A stretch of DNA of 12,316 nucleotides from Methanosarcina sp. UBA5 (GTDB lineage Archaea; Halobacteriota; Methanosarcinia; Methanosarcinales; Methanosarcinaceae), in NCBI RefSeq assembly GCF_002505485.1, contig NZ_DAVG01000068.1, positions 1-12,316 on the forward strand, written 5' to 3'. The position numbers and the translations under genes were made by a program. The number at the start of each line of letters is the position of its first letter. Positions within the stretch are counted from its first letter, which is position 1. Below, in pieces: positions 6,833 through 12,267 of the stretch. Below the pieces are notes generated by a model. The model was not told the origin of the DNA and did not search any database. It saw only the letters and a list, made by a program, of their open reading frames with translations.

Positions 6833-6884
6833 ACCTTTAAAAAGGTAAAATTTATATTTTTACTTTTAAACAGGAAAAATGGAG
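6833..6884 (+). promoter_or_regulatory. Promoter and ribosome binding site of the NifX-like gene
   Basis: TTTATATT at 6851-6858 is a good TATA box. It is preceded by the inverted repeat ACCTTT-AA-AAAGGT (6833-6846), which occupies the BRE position and could bind a regulator. GGAG at 6881-6884 is a Shine-Dalgarno sequence 8 nt before the GTG at 6893. The expected start of transcription is close to 6880, giving a very short leader. Confidence 0.55.
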
Positions 6885-6892
6885 ATGAAAAA

Positions 6893-7222
6893 GTGAAAGT
6901 CGCTGTTGTTTCAAGTGATGGCAAGGTTATCAACCAGCATTTTGGAAAAGCATCTAGATTTTTTATATTTGAAGTTGATGATTGTGGTAAAATACAGTTC
7001 TTAGAAGTGAGAGAGACTATACCTTTATGTGGCTCGGCGGATCACGGGCATGCAGATGAGGTTTTGAGCAGAACAATTTCTTTGATTTCTGACTGTGAGG
7101 CTTTGCTTTGCTCCAGAATTGGCAGCAGGCCGCAAGAAGAATTAAGGAAAAAAGGGATCAAGCCAGTTGAAGCTCCATACTTTATTGATGAAGCTTTAAA
7201 AAATATCTTAGAAGTTGAATAA
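6893..7222 (+). CDS. NifX/NafY-type dinitrogenase iron-molybdenum cofactor domain protein
   Basis: With a GTG start the protein has 109 residues, the usual size of single-domain members. MKVAVVSSDGKVINQHFGKA is the typical opening of the family (PF02579), including the conserved HFGKA, and is followed by RFFIFEVDD. A C/H-rich loop, LCGSADHGHADE, follows, and the C-terminal part reads CSRIGSRPQEELRKKGIKPVEA. Such proteins bind Fe-S or Fe-Mo cofactor precursors; many archaea have solo versions of unknown role. The reading frame is open upstream to an ATG at 6674, but that part is A/T-rich, unlike the family, and contains the promoter, so I reject it. There is no nif gene nearby. The setting among sulfur and Fe-S genes fits cluster handling. 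Confidence 0.82.
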   Translation: MKVAVVSSDGKVINQHFGKASRFFIFEVDDCGKIQFLEVRETIPLCGSADHGHADEVLSRTISLISDCEALLCSRIGSRPQEELRKKGIKPVEAPYFIDEALKNILEVE

Positions 7223-7522
7223 TCAGAGTTCAGTGGTTCAAAATCATCTTATTTCCAAACTATGATTCACAAATGTTTAGCAAATATAATAATTTTCCAG
7301 ATATGAAAGTATGGATACTGTGATATTATAAACGTATTTTTGAGCCGCAACAATTCCTATGCAACAATCCCTATTTAACTTCTTGAGCCCGCAAGATAAT
7401 CTTCAAATTCGTGTTGAAATCGGGAGGTTGCACAACTGCTTTTTTTCTATCAAACAGGCAATTTACATCCTTAGTCTAAGGATACAGATAATTTTCAGGT
7501 ACTTTTTGCCTTAAAAACGAAA
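7223..7522. other. Non-coding spacer before tRNA-Cys(2), with a 14-bp tandem repeat
   Basis: About 300 nt without a credible gene. It contains GCAACAATTCCTAT (7347-7360) followed at once by a copy with one change (7361-7374), and a T7 run near 7441 that could end transcription from the NifX-like gene. I found no tRNA relic here, and the sequence upstream of the TATA box is not related to the spacer of copies 1 and 4, apart from a weak TTTTTGCCT match. Confidence 0.4.
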
Positions 7523-7571
7523 TTTAAATATTAATAATGAATAGGATGTTTTGTCAATTCACAATTGTGAA
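7523..7571 (+). promoter_or_regulatory. tRNA-Cys(2) promoter with palindromic operator
   Basis: TATA box TTTAAATA lies at 7523-7530, and the perfect 14-nt palindrome TTCACAATTGTGAA at 7558-7571. The palindrome is centred 41.5 nt from the first TATA base, exactly as in copies 1, 3 and 4, although the surrounding spacer is otherwise diverged. This preserved spacing argues for selection rather than recent copying. Confidence 0.75.
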
Positions 7572-7578
7572 CACTTGT

Positions 7579-7649
7579 GCCAGGATGGCGGAAAGGCTAC
7601 GCAATGGACTGCAGATCCATTAATTCCGGTTCGAGTCCGGATCTTGGCT
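7579..7649 (+). tRNA. tRNA-Cys (GCA), copy 2
   Basis: A 71-nt cloverleaf: acceptor GCCAGGA/TCTTGGC (one G-T wobble), D stem GCG/CGC, anticodon stem ATGGA/TCCAT with loop CTGCAGA (GCA, G37), variable region TAAT, T stem TCCGG/CCGGA perfectly paired, discriminator T73. Among the four operator-linked copies this is the only one with a fully paired T stem, so it is a good candidate for a main functional isoacceptor. Confidence 0.96.
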
Positions 7650-7717
7650 TGAGGCTCTCCAGATAAAAGGGGACAGAAATATTTTGAGCTGTCATCCCTG
7701 AAAACTATCCGGAAATC

Positions 7718-7830
7718 CTCTGAAAAAATTGGAAAAAATAGAAAAAAGTGAAAAATTTAACAAAAGTTGAAAAAATTGGAAAAATCAAAAAAGTTGAAAA
7801 AGATAAAAAAATTGAAAAAATAATAGAACA
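7718..7830 (+). repeat. Low-complexity A-rich tract
   Basis: Irregular repeats of units like GTTGAAAAA and ATTGGAAAAA fill about 110 nt before the unrecognised gene at 7881. There is no open frame through it. It looks like slippage-prone simple sequence; a role as an A-rich leader is possible but not shown. Confidence 0.5.
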
Positions 7831-7880
7831 GATAAATTAATTTAAAGAAGGTAAAAGCATGAACTCAACAAGGTTAAAGT

Positions 7881-8345
7881 ATGAAAGGAGAGATCGTTGA
7901 CGGAACAAGGAGTTCTGCCCTCGATCTGAATGAAAATATTGTTGAAGAAGTATGGAGGGAGCTTGATGATGAGCTTACAGTTGAAATATTCTGGGAAGCT
8001 CTTGATCTAACTGGATTCTACATTCTCTTGCGTACAATGTATCATGTGCTTCTTGCAGTGGAGTATGTATCTCTTGAAGTTAGAACCAGCCCTCTTAATA
8101 TGATTGAACAGAAGATCGCTCAAAATGAGAACGATCTCCTTGAAGAAGGAAAATCCCGGCTGTGGCAGATATTCAATAAATATCACATTTCAGGAACAGG
8201 GATCAAAATGCGCAGACAGCTAAGAACAGAAAATAAAAAAGATACGGAGTTGTCTGGGAACTTTGTCATAGAGTCCAATAGCACATTAACTCACCCTATG
8301 TTTCCAGATATAACCGAAACCATAACTTCCTTATACTGTTGTTGA
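7881..8345 (+). CDS. Unrecognised protein of 154 residues
   Basis: I do not recognise the family. The N-terminal half is acidic and helical (for example EEVWRELDDELTVEIFWEAL near residues 22-41) with a hydrophobic stretch GFYILLRTMYHVLLAVEY around 45-63, possibly a buried or membrane-touching helix. The middle is rich in charged residues, and the end is YCC. Codon use looks like real coding sequence. The ATG at 7881 has AAGGTT about 6 nt upstream. A better ribosome site, GAAGG, serves an earlier ATG at 7859 that opens only a 13-codon frame ending at 7900. It stands alone between tRNA-Cys copies 2 and 3 and is likely to be a lineage-specific gene. Confidence 0.6.
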   Translation: MKGEIVDGTRSSALDLNENIVEEVWRELDDELTVEIFWEALDLTGFYILLRTMYHVLLAVEYVSLEVRTSPLNMIEQKIAQNENDLLEEGKSRLWQIFNKYHISGTGIKMRRQLRTENKKDTELSGNFVIESNSTLTHPMFPDITETITSLYCC

Positions 8346-8537
8346 TTGAAGCAATATAAAATCCATAACCTCCTATTTTCTTTTTTGTTATGAAAATTCG
8401 CTGTAACATAATGGTTTCGAAAAGAAAACTCTTTTTTAATATTGAGTATTCTCCTAAATTGTATATTCAGTTATATATTCTTCTTTAATTTTACTTCTGA
8501 CATCAAACATGAGAAATATTTGAATTAGTTTTTCTCC

Positions 8538-8596
8538 AAAAAGCAGGTTTAAATATCATAAATGATTATGACGTGCTATGCATTCACAATTGTGAA
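8538..8596 (+). promoter_or_regulatory. tRNA-Cys(3) promoter with palindromic operator
   Basis: AAAAAGCAGG and TATA box TTTAAATA (8548-8555) are followed by the perfect palindrome TTCACAATTGTGAA at 8583-8596, centred 41.5 nt from the first TATA base. The stretch ATTATGACGTG between them matches copies 1 and 4 closely. The tRNA begins one base further from the operator than in copies 1 and 2. Confidence 0.75.
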
Positions 8597-8604
8597 CAAT
8601 TGAT

Positions 8605-8675
8605 GCCAGGATGGCGGAAAGGCTACGTAATGGACTGCAGATCCATTAATCCCGGTTCGATTCCAGGCTCTGGCT
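8605..8675 (+). tRNA. tRNA-Cys (GCA), copy 3, with weakened stems
   Basis: A 71-nt cloverleaf with anticodon stem ATGGA/TCCAT, loop CTGCAGA (GCA, G37) and T73. The acceptor GCCAGGA/CTCTGGC has a G-T wobble and an A7-C66 mismatch. The D stem has G10-T25, and the T stem has the C51-A63 mismatch. The 5' half matches copy 2 and the 3' half matches copy 1, so it looks like a recombinant of two isoacceptors. It may be less stable or on its way to becoming a pseudogene. Confidence 0.85.
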
Positions 8676-8760
8676 TGAAAGATTTCTTGTAAATATAAAC
8701 AAGGAAGCTTTTGAAGAAAAATTTCAGTTTCTCTTTGCCGTAAAAGGCACATTTTGCCTC

Positions 8761-8820
8761 AAAAAGCAGGTTTATATATTAAAAATGAGTATGACGTGTT
8801 GTTAGTTCACAATTGTGAAC
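8761..8820 (+). promoter_or_regulatory. tRNA-Cys(4) promoter with palindromic operator
   Basis: AAAAAGCAGG, TATA box TTTATATA (8771-8778) and the perfect 16-nt palindrome GTTCACAATTGTGAAC (8805-8820) repeat the layout of copy 1, again centred 41.5 nt from the TATA start. Confidence 0.75.
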
Positions 8821-8827
8821 ACGGAAT

Positions 8828-8898
8828 GCCAGGGTAGCAGAAAGGCTATGCGATGGATTGCAGATCCATTAATCCCGGTTCGATTCCAGGCTCTGGCT
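8828..8898 (+). tRNA. tRNA-Cys (GCA), copy 4
   Basis: A 71-nt cloverleaf: acceptor GCCAGGG/CTCTGGC with one G-T wobble, D stem GCA/TGC (a paired change relative to the GCG/CGC of other copies), A9 instead of G9, base 26 G, anticodon stem ATGGA/TCCAT with loop TTGCAGA (GCA, G37), variable region TAAT, T stem with the C51-A63 mismatch, and T73. The compensated D stem and altered core bases mark it as a distinct isoacceptor under selection, not a simple recent copy. Confidence 0.93.
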
Positions 8899-8900
8899 TG

Positions 8901-8966
8901 AAAGTTTTCTTGCGGATATAACAGGAAAACTTTTAGCAAGAAAATTTTAGGGATTTTTGCCCTAAA
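8901..8966 (+). terminator. Hairpins after tRNA-Cys(4)
   Basis: AAAGTTTTC (8901-8909) pairs with GAAAACTTT (8925-8933), like the hairpin after copy 1. A second hairpin, TTTAGGG (8946-8952) with CCCTAAA (8960-8966), holds a T5 run in its loop. Together they probably mark the 3' end of the tRNA transcript. Confidence 0.45.
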
Positions 8967-9001
8967 GGAGGTTCAACATAAAGAAACTATAACAGAAACA
9001 A

Positions 9002-9115
9002 ATGGCAGGTGCAAGCTTCAGAATTGTGAAGCTTGGAGGTGCCAGTCACCAAGTGATTCAATTTACAAGATATGAAAAACTCCTAGTTGTAGATGAACAG
9101 ACCAAGCTCAAATAG
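9002..9115 (+). CDS. Possible 37-residue small protein
   Basis: An ATG at 9002 opens a frame of 37 codons reading MAGASFRIVKLGG at its start and LLVVDEQTKLK at its end. The composition is protein-like, but I recognise no family, and there is no ribosome site at normal spacing (AGGAGGT at 8966-8972 is 29 nt away). The first third coincides with a strong inverted repeat. It may be a small gene, a relic of a transposase, or chance. Confidence 0.25.
   Translation: MAGASFRIVKLGGASHQVIQFTRYEKLLVVDEQTKLK
9003..9044 (+). repeat. Strong imperfect inverted repeat
   Basis: TGGCA (9003-9007) pairs with TGCCA (9040-9044). Inside it, CAAGCTTCA (9012-9020) pairs over 9 bp with TGAAGCTTG (9027-9035) around the 6-nt loop GAATTG. 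The two stems are separated by a four-by-four internal loop. This would form a stable RNA hairpin if transcribed and is the best small-RNA or processing-site candidate in the spacer before tRNA copy 5. Confidence 0.5.
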
Positions 9116-9147
9116 CAAAACTCACAACCAAATCGGTAAAACTCACT

Positions 9148-9264
9148 TTCCGCAGAAGTGCACAAAAAAATACCCGTTTATCAATATGGGTATAGCCTCC
9201 TAAATCGGTATCAGTTATACAGGATACTAGGCAGATAACCCCTCAATTGTGTGCATCTGCGGAA
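9148..9264 (+). repeat. Long-range inverted repeat upstream of tRNA-Cys(5)/SepCysS
   Basis: TTCCGCAGA (9148-9156) pairs with TCTGCGGAA (9256-9264), and, after an AG bulge, TGCACA (9159-9164) pairs with TGTGCA (9250-9255): 15 bp in all, enclosing 85 nt. Inside is a smaller pair, ATACCC/GGGTAT. It could be a structured leader of the tRNA-SepCysS transcript, or the terminal inverted repeats of a 117-bp miniature mobile element. I see no clear target duplication at its ends. Confidence 0.5.
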
Positions 9265-9266
9265 TA

Positions 9267-9290
9267 GGAGTATTGAACGGAGTATTGAAC
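9267..9290 (+). repeat. Perfect tandem 12-bp repeat upstream of tRNA-Cys(5)
   Basis: GGAGTATTGAAC occurs twice in direct succession, starting two bases after the long inverted repeat and ending 36 nt before the tRNA. At that distance it overlaps the region where a promoter should lie, but no good TATA box is visible. It may be an operator of a different kind from the palindromes of copies 1-4. Confidence 0.55.
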
Positions 9291-9326
9291 AACAAAATCA
9301 CAAAGAATAACAAGATTACAAAAGAT

Positions 9327-9398
9327 GCTGAGATGGCGGAAAGGCTACGCGATGGATTGCAACTCCATTCTATCCCGGTTCGATTCCGGGTCTTAGCT
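9327..9398 (+). tRNA. tRNA-Cys (GCA), copy 5, divergent isoacceptor with A37
   Basis: A 72-nt cloverleaf: acceptor GCTGAGA/TCTTAGC (one G-T wobble), D stem GCG/CGC, base 26 G, anticodon stem ATGGA/TCCAT with loop TTGCAAC, variable region TCTAT (five bases, against four in the others), T stem CCCGG/CCGGG perfect, T73. The anticodon is GCA, but position 37 is A and 38 is C, where the others have G37 and A38. It has no palindromic operator. Its 3' end is 12 nt before the SepCysS ATG, so the two are probably cotranscribed. Confidence 0.95.
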
Positions 9399-9410
9399 TA
9401 GGGGTAGTAT
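9399..9410 (+). promoter_or_regulatory. Twelve-nt junction between tRNA-Cys(5) and the SepCysS start, with ribosome site
   Basis: The junction holds AGGGGT at 9400-9405, a weak Shine-Dalgarno sequence 5 nt before the ATG. There is no room for a promoter, so the mRNA 5' end would be created by 3' processing of the tRNA, leaving a leader of about a dozen bases. Confidence 0.5.
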
Positions 9411-10793
9411 ATGGATATAAGAACACAAAAAACATTTGAGGCACTTTTTGCCCTTGAAGATATTAGGGAGACACTTAGACAAAGGCTTCCAAATACCACA
9501 AGTCCAGAAGAAGAAAACACCATTAAAGAAAATGTAAATAGGGTCAGAAAAATTCTGGATGATATCGAAAACAACACCGGAACTCCGGAAATAAGAAAAA
9601 TAGCTGATAATATTGATATTCGGTCCAGAGAAGAAACACACATCAATATACAGCCAATCCAGGCAGCAGGAAGGCTCACACCCGAAGCCCGAAAAGCTCT
9701 CATAGCATACGGCGATGGCTACTCCACCTGTGATGCCTGCCGCAAACCTTTCAGGCTGGACAAAATAAGCAGTCCACCTATTGCTCCATTTCATGAACAA
9801 CTTGCAAGCTTCGTTAACATGGACGTTGCTCGAGTAGTACCAGGTGCAAGGAGAGGATTCCAGGCAGTGACATCCTCTCTGGTCAATAAAGGTGATTCTG
9901 TAATAGTCTCAGCTCTTGCTCATTATACTGAATTTCTTGCAGTAGAGGGAGCAGGGGGAATAGTTCGAGAAGTTCCCTTAAACGAGCACAATATTGTGAC
10001 TGCAGATGCTACTGCTGAGAAAATTGAAGCGGTTAAGCAGGAAACAGGTAAATTACCTGTACTGGTAATGATCGATCACTTTGATTACCAGTATGCAAAT
10101 GAGCATGATGTAAAAGGCATTGCAAAAGTTGCCCACCAGTATGACATTCCTTTCCTGTATAACGGGGCATATACTGTTGGAGTAAGGCCAGTTGATGGAA
10201 AAGATATCGGTGCAGACTTTATTGTAGGTTCAGGCCACAAAAGCATGGCATCTCCTGCACCGTCTGGAGTACTGGCAACAACCGAGGAGTGGGCTCCGAA
10301 GATATTCCGTACAACTCAGATGACGGGTGATCTAACCAAACGCAAATTTGGTGTAAAAGAAGTTGAAATGCTTGGCTGCACACTGATGGGCTCAACATTG
10401 CTAGGTATGATGGCTTCATTCCCCACAGTCAAGGAGAGAGTAAATAACTGGGAAGACGAGTTGAAAAAATCGAATTATCTAATCGATGGTTTGCTTGCTA
10501 TTGAAGGTAGTAAAGTCGTCTCAGAATATCCACGCAAACATACCCTCTCCAAAGTTGACACTATCAAGAGCTTCGATCTTATAGCTCAGGAGCACAAACG
10601 CAGAGGTTTCTTCCTTTCAGATGAACTTTCAAGCAAGGGCATTGTCGGAGAATTTGCAGGAGCTACACGCGTGTGGAAACTTAATACATACGGGCTTTCA
10701 TGGGAGAAAGTTCGCTATGTAGTAGACACATTCCAGGAAATCGCTGAGAAATACAACCTTCAGGTAAACAAGGAGAAAAATTCCAATGACTAA
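9411..10793 (+). CDS. pscS: Sep-tRNA:Cys-tRNA synthase (SepCysS)
   Basis: The protein has 460 residues. It is a fold-type I PLP enzyme that replaces the phosphate of phosphoseryl-tRNA(Cys) with sulfur to give Cys-tRNA(Cys), after SepRS has charged the tRNA. The PLP lysine is K277 in SGHKSMASPAP. C107 and C110 (CDAC) and probably C323 are the cysteines that hold sulfur or an Fe-S cluster in known members. The first 75 or so residues are a charged helical extension absent from shorter archaeal enzymes; it could play the part of the SepCysE scaffold that links SepRS and SepCysS, which is inference. It directly follows tRNA-Cys copy 5 and overlaps the sulfhydrylase gene by 8 nt. SepRS itself is not in the window. 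Confidence 0.95.
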   Translation: MDIRTQKTFEALFALEDIRETLRQRLPNTTSPEEENTIKENVNRVRKILDDIENNTGTPEIRKIADNIDIRSREETHINIQPIQAAGRLTPEARKALIAYGDGYSTCDACRKPFRLDKISSPPIAPFHEQLASFVNMDVARVVPGARRGFQAVTSSLVNKGDSVIVSALAHYTEFLAVEGAGGIVREVPLNEHNIVTADATAEKIEAVKQETGKLPVLVMIDHFDYQYANEHDVKGIAKVAHQYDIPFLYNGAYTVGVRPVDGKDIGADFIVGSGHKSMASPAPSGVLATTEEWAPKIFRTTQMTGDLTKRKFGVKEVEMLGCTLMGSTLLGMMASFPTVKERVNNWEDELKKSNYLIDGLLAIEGSKVVSEYPRKHTLSKVDTIKSFDLIAQEHKRRGFFLSDELSSKGIVGEFAGATRVWKLNTYGLSWEKVRYVVDTFQEIAEKYNLQVNKEKNSND

Positions 10794-12078
10794 TAACTAT
10801 AAATTAGGAACACTCGCCCTTCATGCCGGGCAGAACCCGGATCCAACTACAGGAGCACTTGTAGTACCTATATATCAGACTACCTCATATGCATTCAAGG
10901 ATGCAGATCAGGCAGCCAATCGTTTTGGGCTCAAAGAGCTTGGCAATATTTACACACGTATCATGAATCCCACTACTGATGTGTTCGAAAAGCGCATCGC
11001 TGCCATTGAAGGTGGGACTGGAGCTCTTGGAGTTGCATCCGGTTCAGCAGCAATAACCTATGCCCTGTTAACTATTACCAGAGTAGGCGATGAAATAGTA
11101 TCCGGAAATAATCTTTACGGCGGAACCTATGAACTTTTCAGTTATACTTTTCCTAAGCTTGGAAGAAAAGTGATATTTGTAGACTCAACTGATGTAGAAG
11201 CATACCGAAAAGCTATTAATGAGAAAACCAGGGCTATTTATATTGAGTCACTGGGTAACCCAAAACTTGATGTTCCAGATTTTGAGGCAATCGCAGCTAT
11301 TGCCCATGAAGCCGGGATTCCGCTTGTAGTAGACAACACAAGTGCTGTAGGGCTTGTCCGACCTATTGAACATGGAGCTGATATCGTTGTGCATTCCGCG
11401 ACCAAATTCATTGGCGGACATGGAAACTCAATTGCCGGTTCTATAGTCGATTCTGGAAAGTTCGCCTGGAACAATGGTAAGTTCCCGGAATTCACAGATC
11501 CTGATCCAGAGTATCACGGCCTGAAATACTGGGACACATTTTCAGCCTTCCCTGGACTTGGGAACATAGCATTTGTCTACAAAGCAAGGCTGCAATTCCT
11601 TCGAGATACTGGCGCCGCGGTTTCCCCTTTTAACTCGTTCCTGCTGCTTCAGGGACTTGAAACACTGCACCTGAGAATACAGAGGCACTCAGAGAATGCC
11701 CTCAAGGTAGCAGAATACCTATCAAAACATCCGAAAGTCTCGTGGGTCAATTATCCCGGTTTACCGAATCATCCAAGCCATGAACTTGCGTCAAGGTATC
11801 TCAAAGGTGGTTATGGCGCATTGCTAGGTTTCGGCGTGAAAGGTGGCGTGGAAGAAGGTAAAAAATTTATTAATTCTGTGAAACTGCTTTCACACGTTGC
11901 GAATATAGGAGATTCCAAAAGTCTTGTTATCCATCCAGCAAGTACCACACACCAACAATTAACCCCGGCCGAGCAGGAAGCAAATGGAGTTAAGCCAGAT
12001 TACATACGCCTTTCTATAGGTACTGAGGATATAGAAGATATAATCTCAGATCTGGAACAGGCTCTTGAGAAAGTGTAA
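10786..12078 (+). CDS. metY: O-acetylhomoserine aminocarboxypropyltransferase (sulfhydrylase)
   Basis: The protein has 430 residues, the normal length for the large O-acetylhomoserine sulfhydrylase branch of the Cys/Met metabolism PLP family. It begins with GTLALHAGQNPDPTTGA, has YTRIMNPT at 56-63, and the PLP lysine K207 in HSATKFIGGHG. It joins sulfide to O-acetylhomoserine to give homocysteine in the cytoplasm. The stretch VDNTSAVGLVRP (182-193) differs from the more common DNTFATPYLCRP, which may affect substrate choice. Use of O-phosphohomoserine or O-acetylserine cannot be excluded. The start overlaps SepCysS by 8 nt and has AGGAG at 10771-10775, so the two are translated from one mRNA. 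Both enzymes fix sulfide with PLP. Confidence 0.92.
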   Translation: MTNNYKLGTLALHAGQNPDPTTGALVVPIYQTTSYAFKDADQAANRFGLKELGNIYTRIMNPTTDVFEKRIAAIEGGTGALGVASGSAAITYALLTITRVGDEIVSGNNLYGGTYELFSYTFPKLGRKVIFVDSTDVEAYRKAINEKTRAIYIESLGNPKLDVPDFEAIAAIAHEAGIPLVVDNTSAVGLVRPIEHGADIVVHSATKFIGGHGNSIAGSIVDSGKFAWNNGKFPEFTDPDPEYHGLKYWDTFSAFPGLGNIAFVYKARLQFLRDTGAAVSPFNSFLLLQGLETLHLRIQRHSENALKVAEYLSKHPKVSWVNYPGLPNHPSHELASRYLKGGYGALLGFGVKGGVEEGKKFINSVKLLSHVANIGDSKSLVIHPASTTHQQLTPAEQEANGVKPDYIRLSIGTEDIEDIISDLEQALEKV

Positions 12079-12110
12079 TTTTAATTATTGCTCTCTGGCA
12101 CCAAGGCTAA

Positions 12111-12262
12111 TTTATATCTTACATTACAAAAAGGCATTAAAAACGCTGTAAATTGATGAGGTAAAACTCATCTATTTTCAGTAATTTTGCTTTGTCAATT
12201 AACTTTGTCGTATCAACTTTTATCAACTTTTTTTGGAATATTTAACTGAAAAACAAGGATGA
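12111..12262 (+). promoter_or_regulatory. pdxS promoter, leader and ribosome binding site
   Basis: TTTATATC at 12111-12118 is a good TATA box, putting the transcript start near 12140 and leaving a leader of about 125 nt. The leader contains a small hairpin, GATGAG (12155-12160) with CTCATC (12167-12172), and a T7 run (12228-12234) that could act as an attenuator or end the metY transcript. AAGGATGA at 12255-12262 is a strong Shine-Dalgarno sequence 5 nt before the ATG. Confidence 0.55.
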
Positions 12263-12267
12263 CATTC

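Larger units (their letters stand above)
8654..8963 (+). repeat. Segmental duplication, right copy (pairs with 5155-5460)
   Basis: This is the partner of the block at 5155-5460. It carries the 3' part of tRNA copy 3, the spacer, promoter, operator, tRNA copy 4 and the downstream hairpin. Where the left block holds a decayed tRNA relic, this block holds an intact tRNA end, so the left copy lost a tRNA after duplication. Confidence 0.7.

Noticed and set aside
6674..6892. Open frame that would extend the NifX-like protein by 73 residues at its N-terminus
   Set aside because: The stretch is A/T-rich, unlike the family, and contains the TATA box and Shine-Dalgarno sequence for the GTG at 6893.
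8964..8980. AAAGGAGGTT as the ribosome site of a gene
   Set aside because: No start codon with an open frame follows at suitable distance; part of it is the 3' arm of a hairpin.
9241..9254. CTCAATTGTGTG as a ninth operator, for tRNA-Cys(5)
   Set aside because: Only CAATTG is palindromic; the core ACAATTGT is incomplete and the distance to the tRNA is about 80 nt instead of 15.
5327..9398. The repeated tRNA units as a CRISPR or integrated element
   Set aside because: The repeats are tRNA genes with promoters, spaced irregularly; no cas gene, integrase or short regular spacers are present.
9393..9800. Minus-strand open frame opposite the SepCysS start
   Set aside because: It is a shadow of SepCysS coding sequence and begins inside it; its cysteine- and phenylalanine-rich translation is not protein-like.
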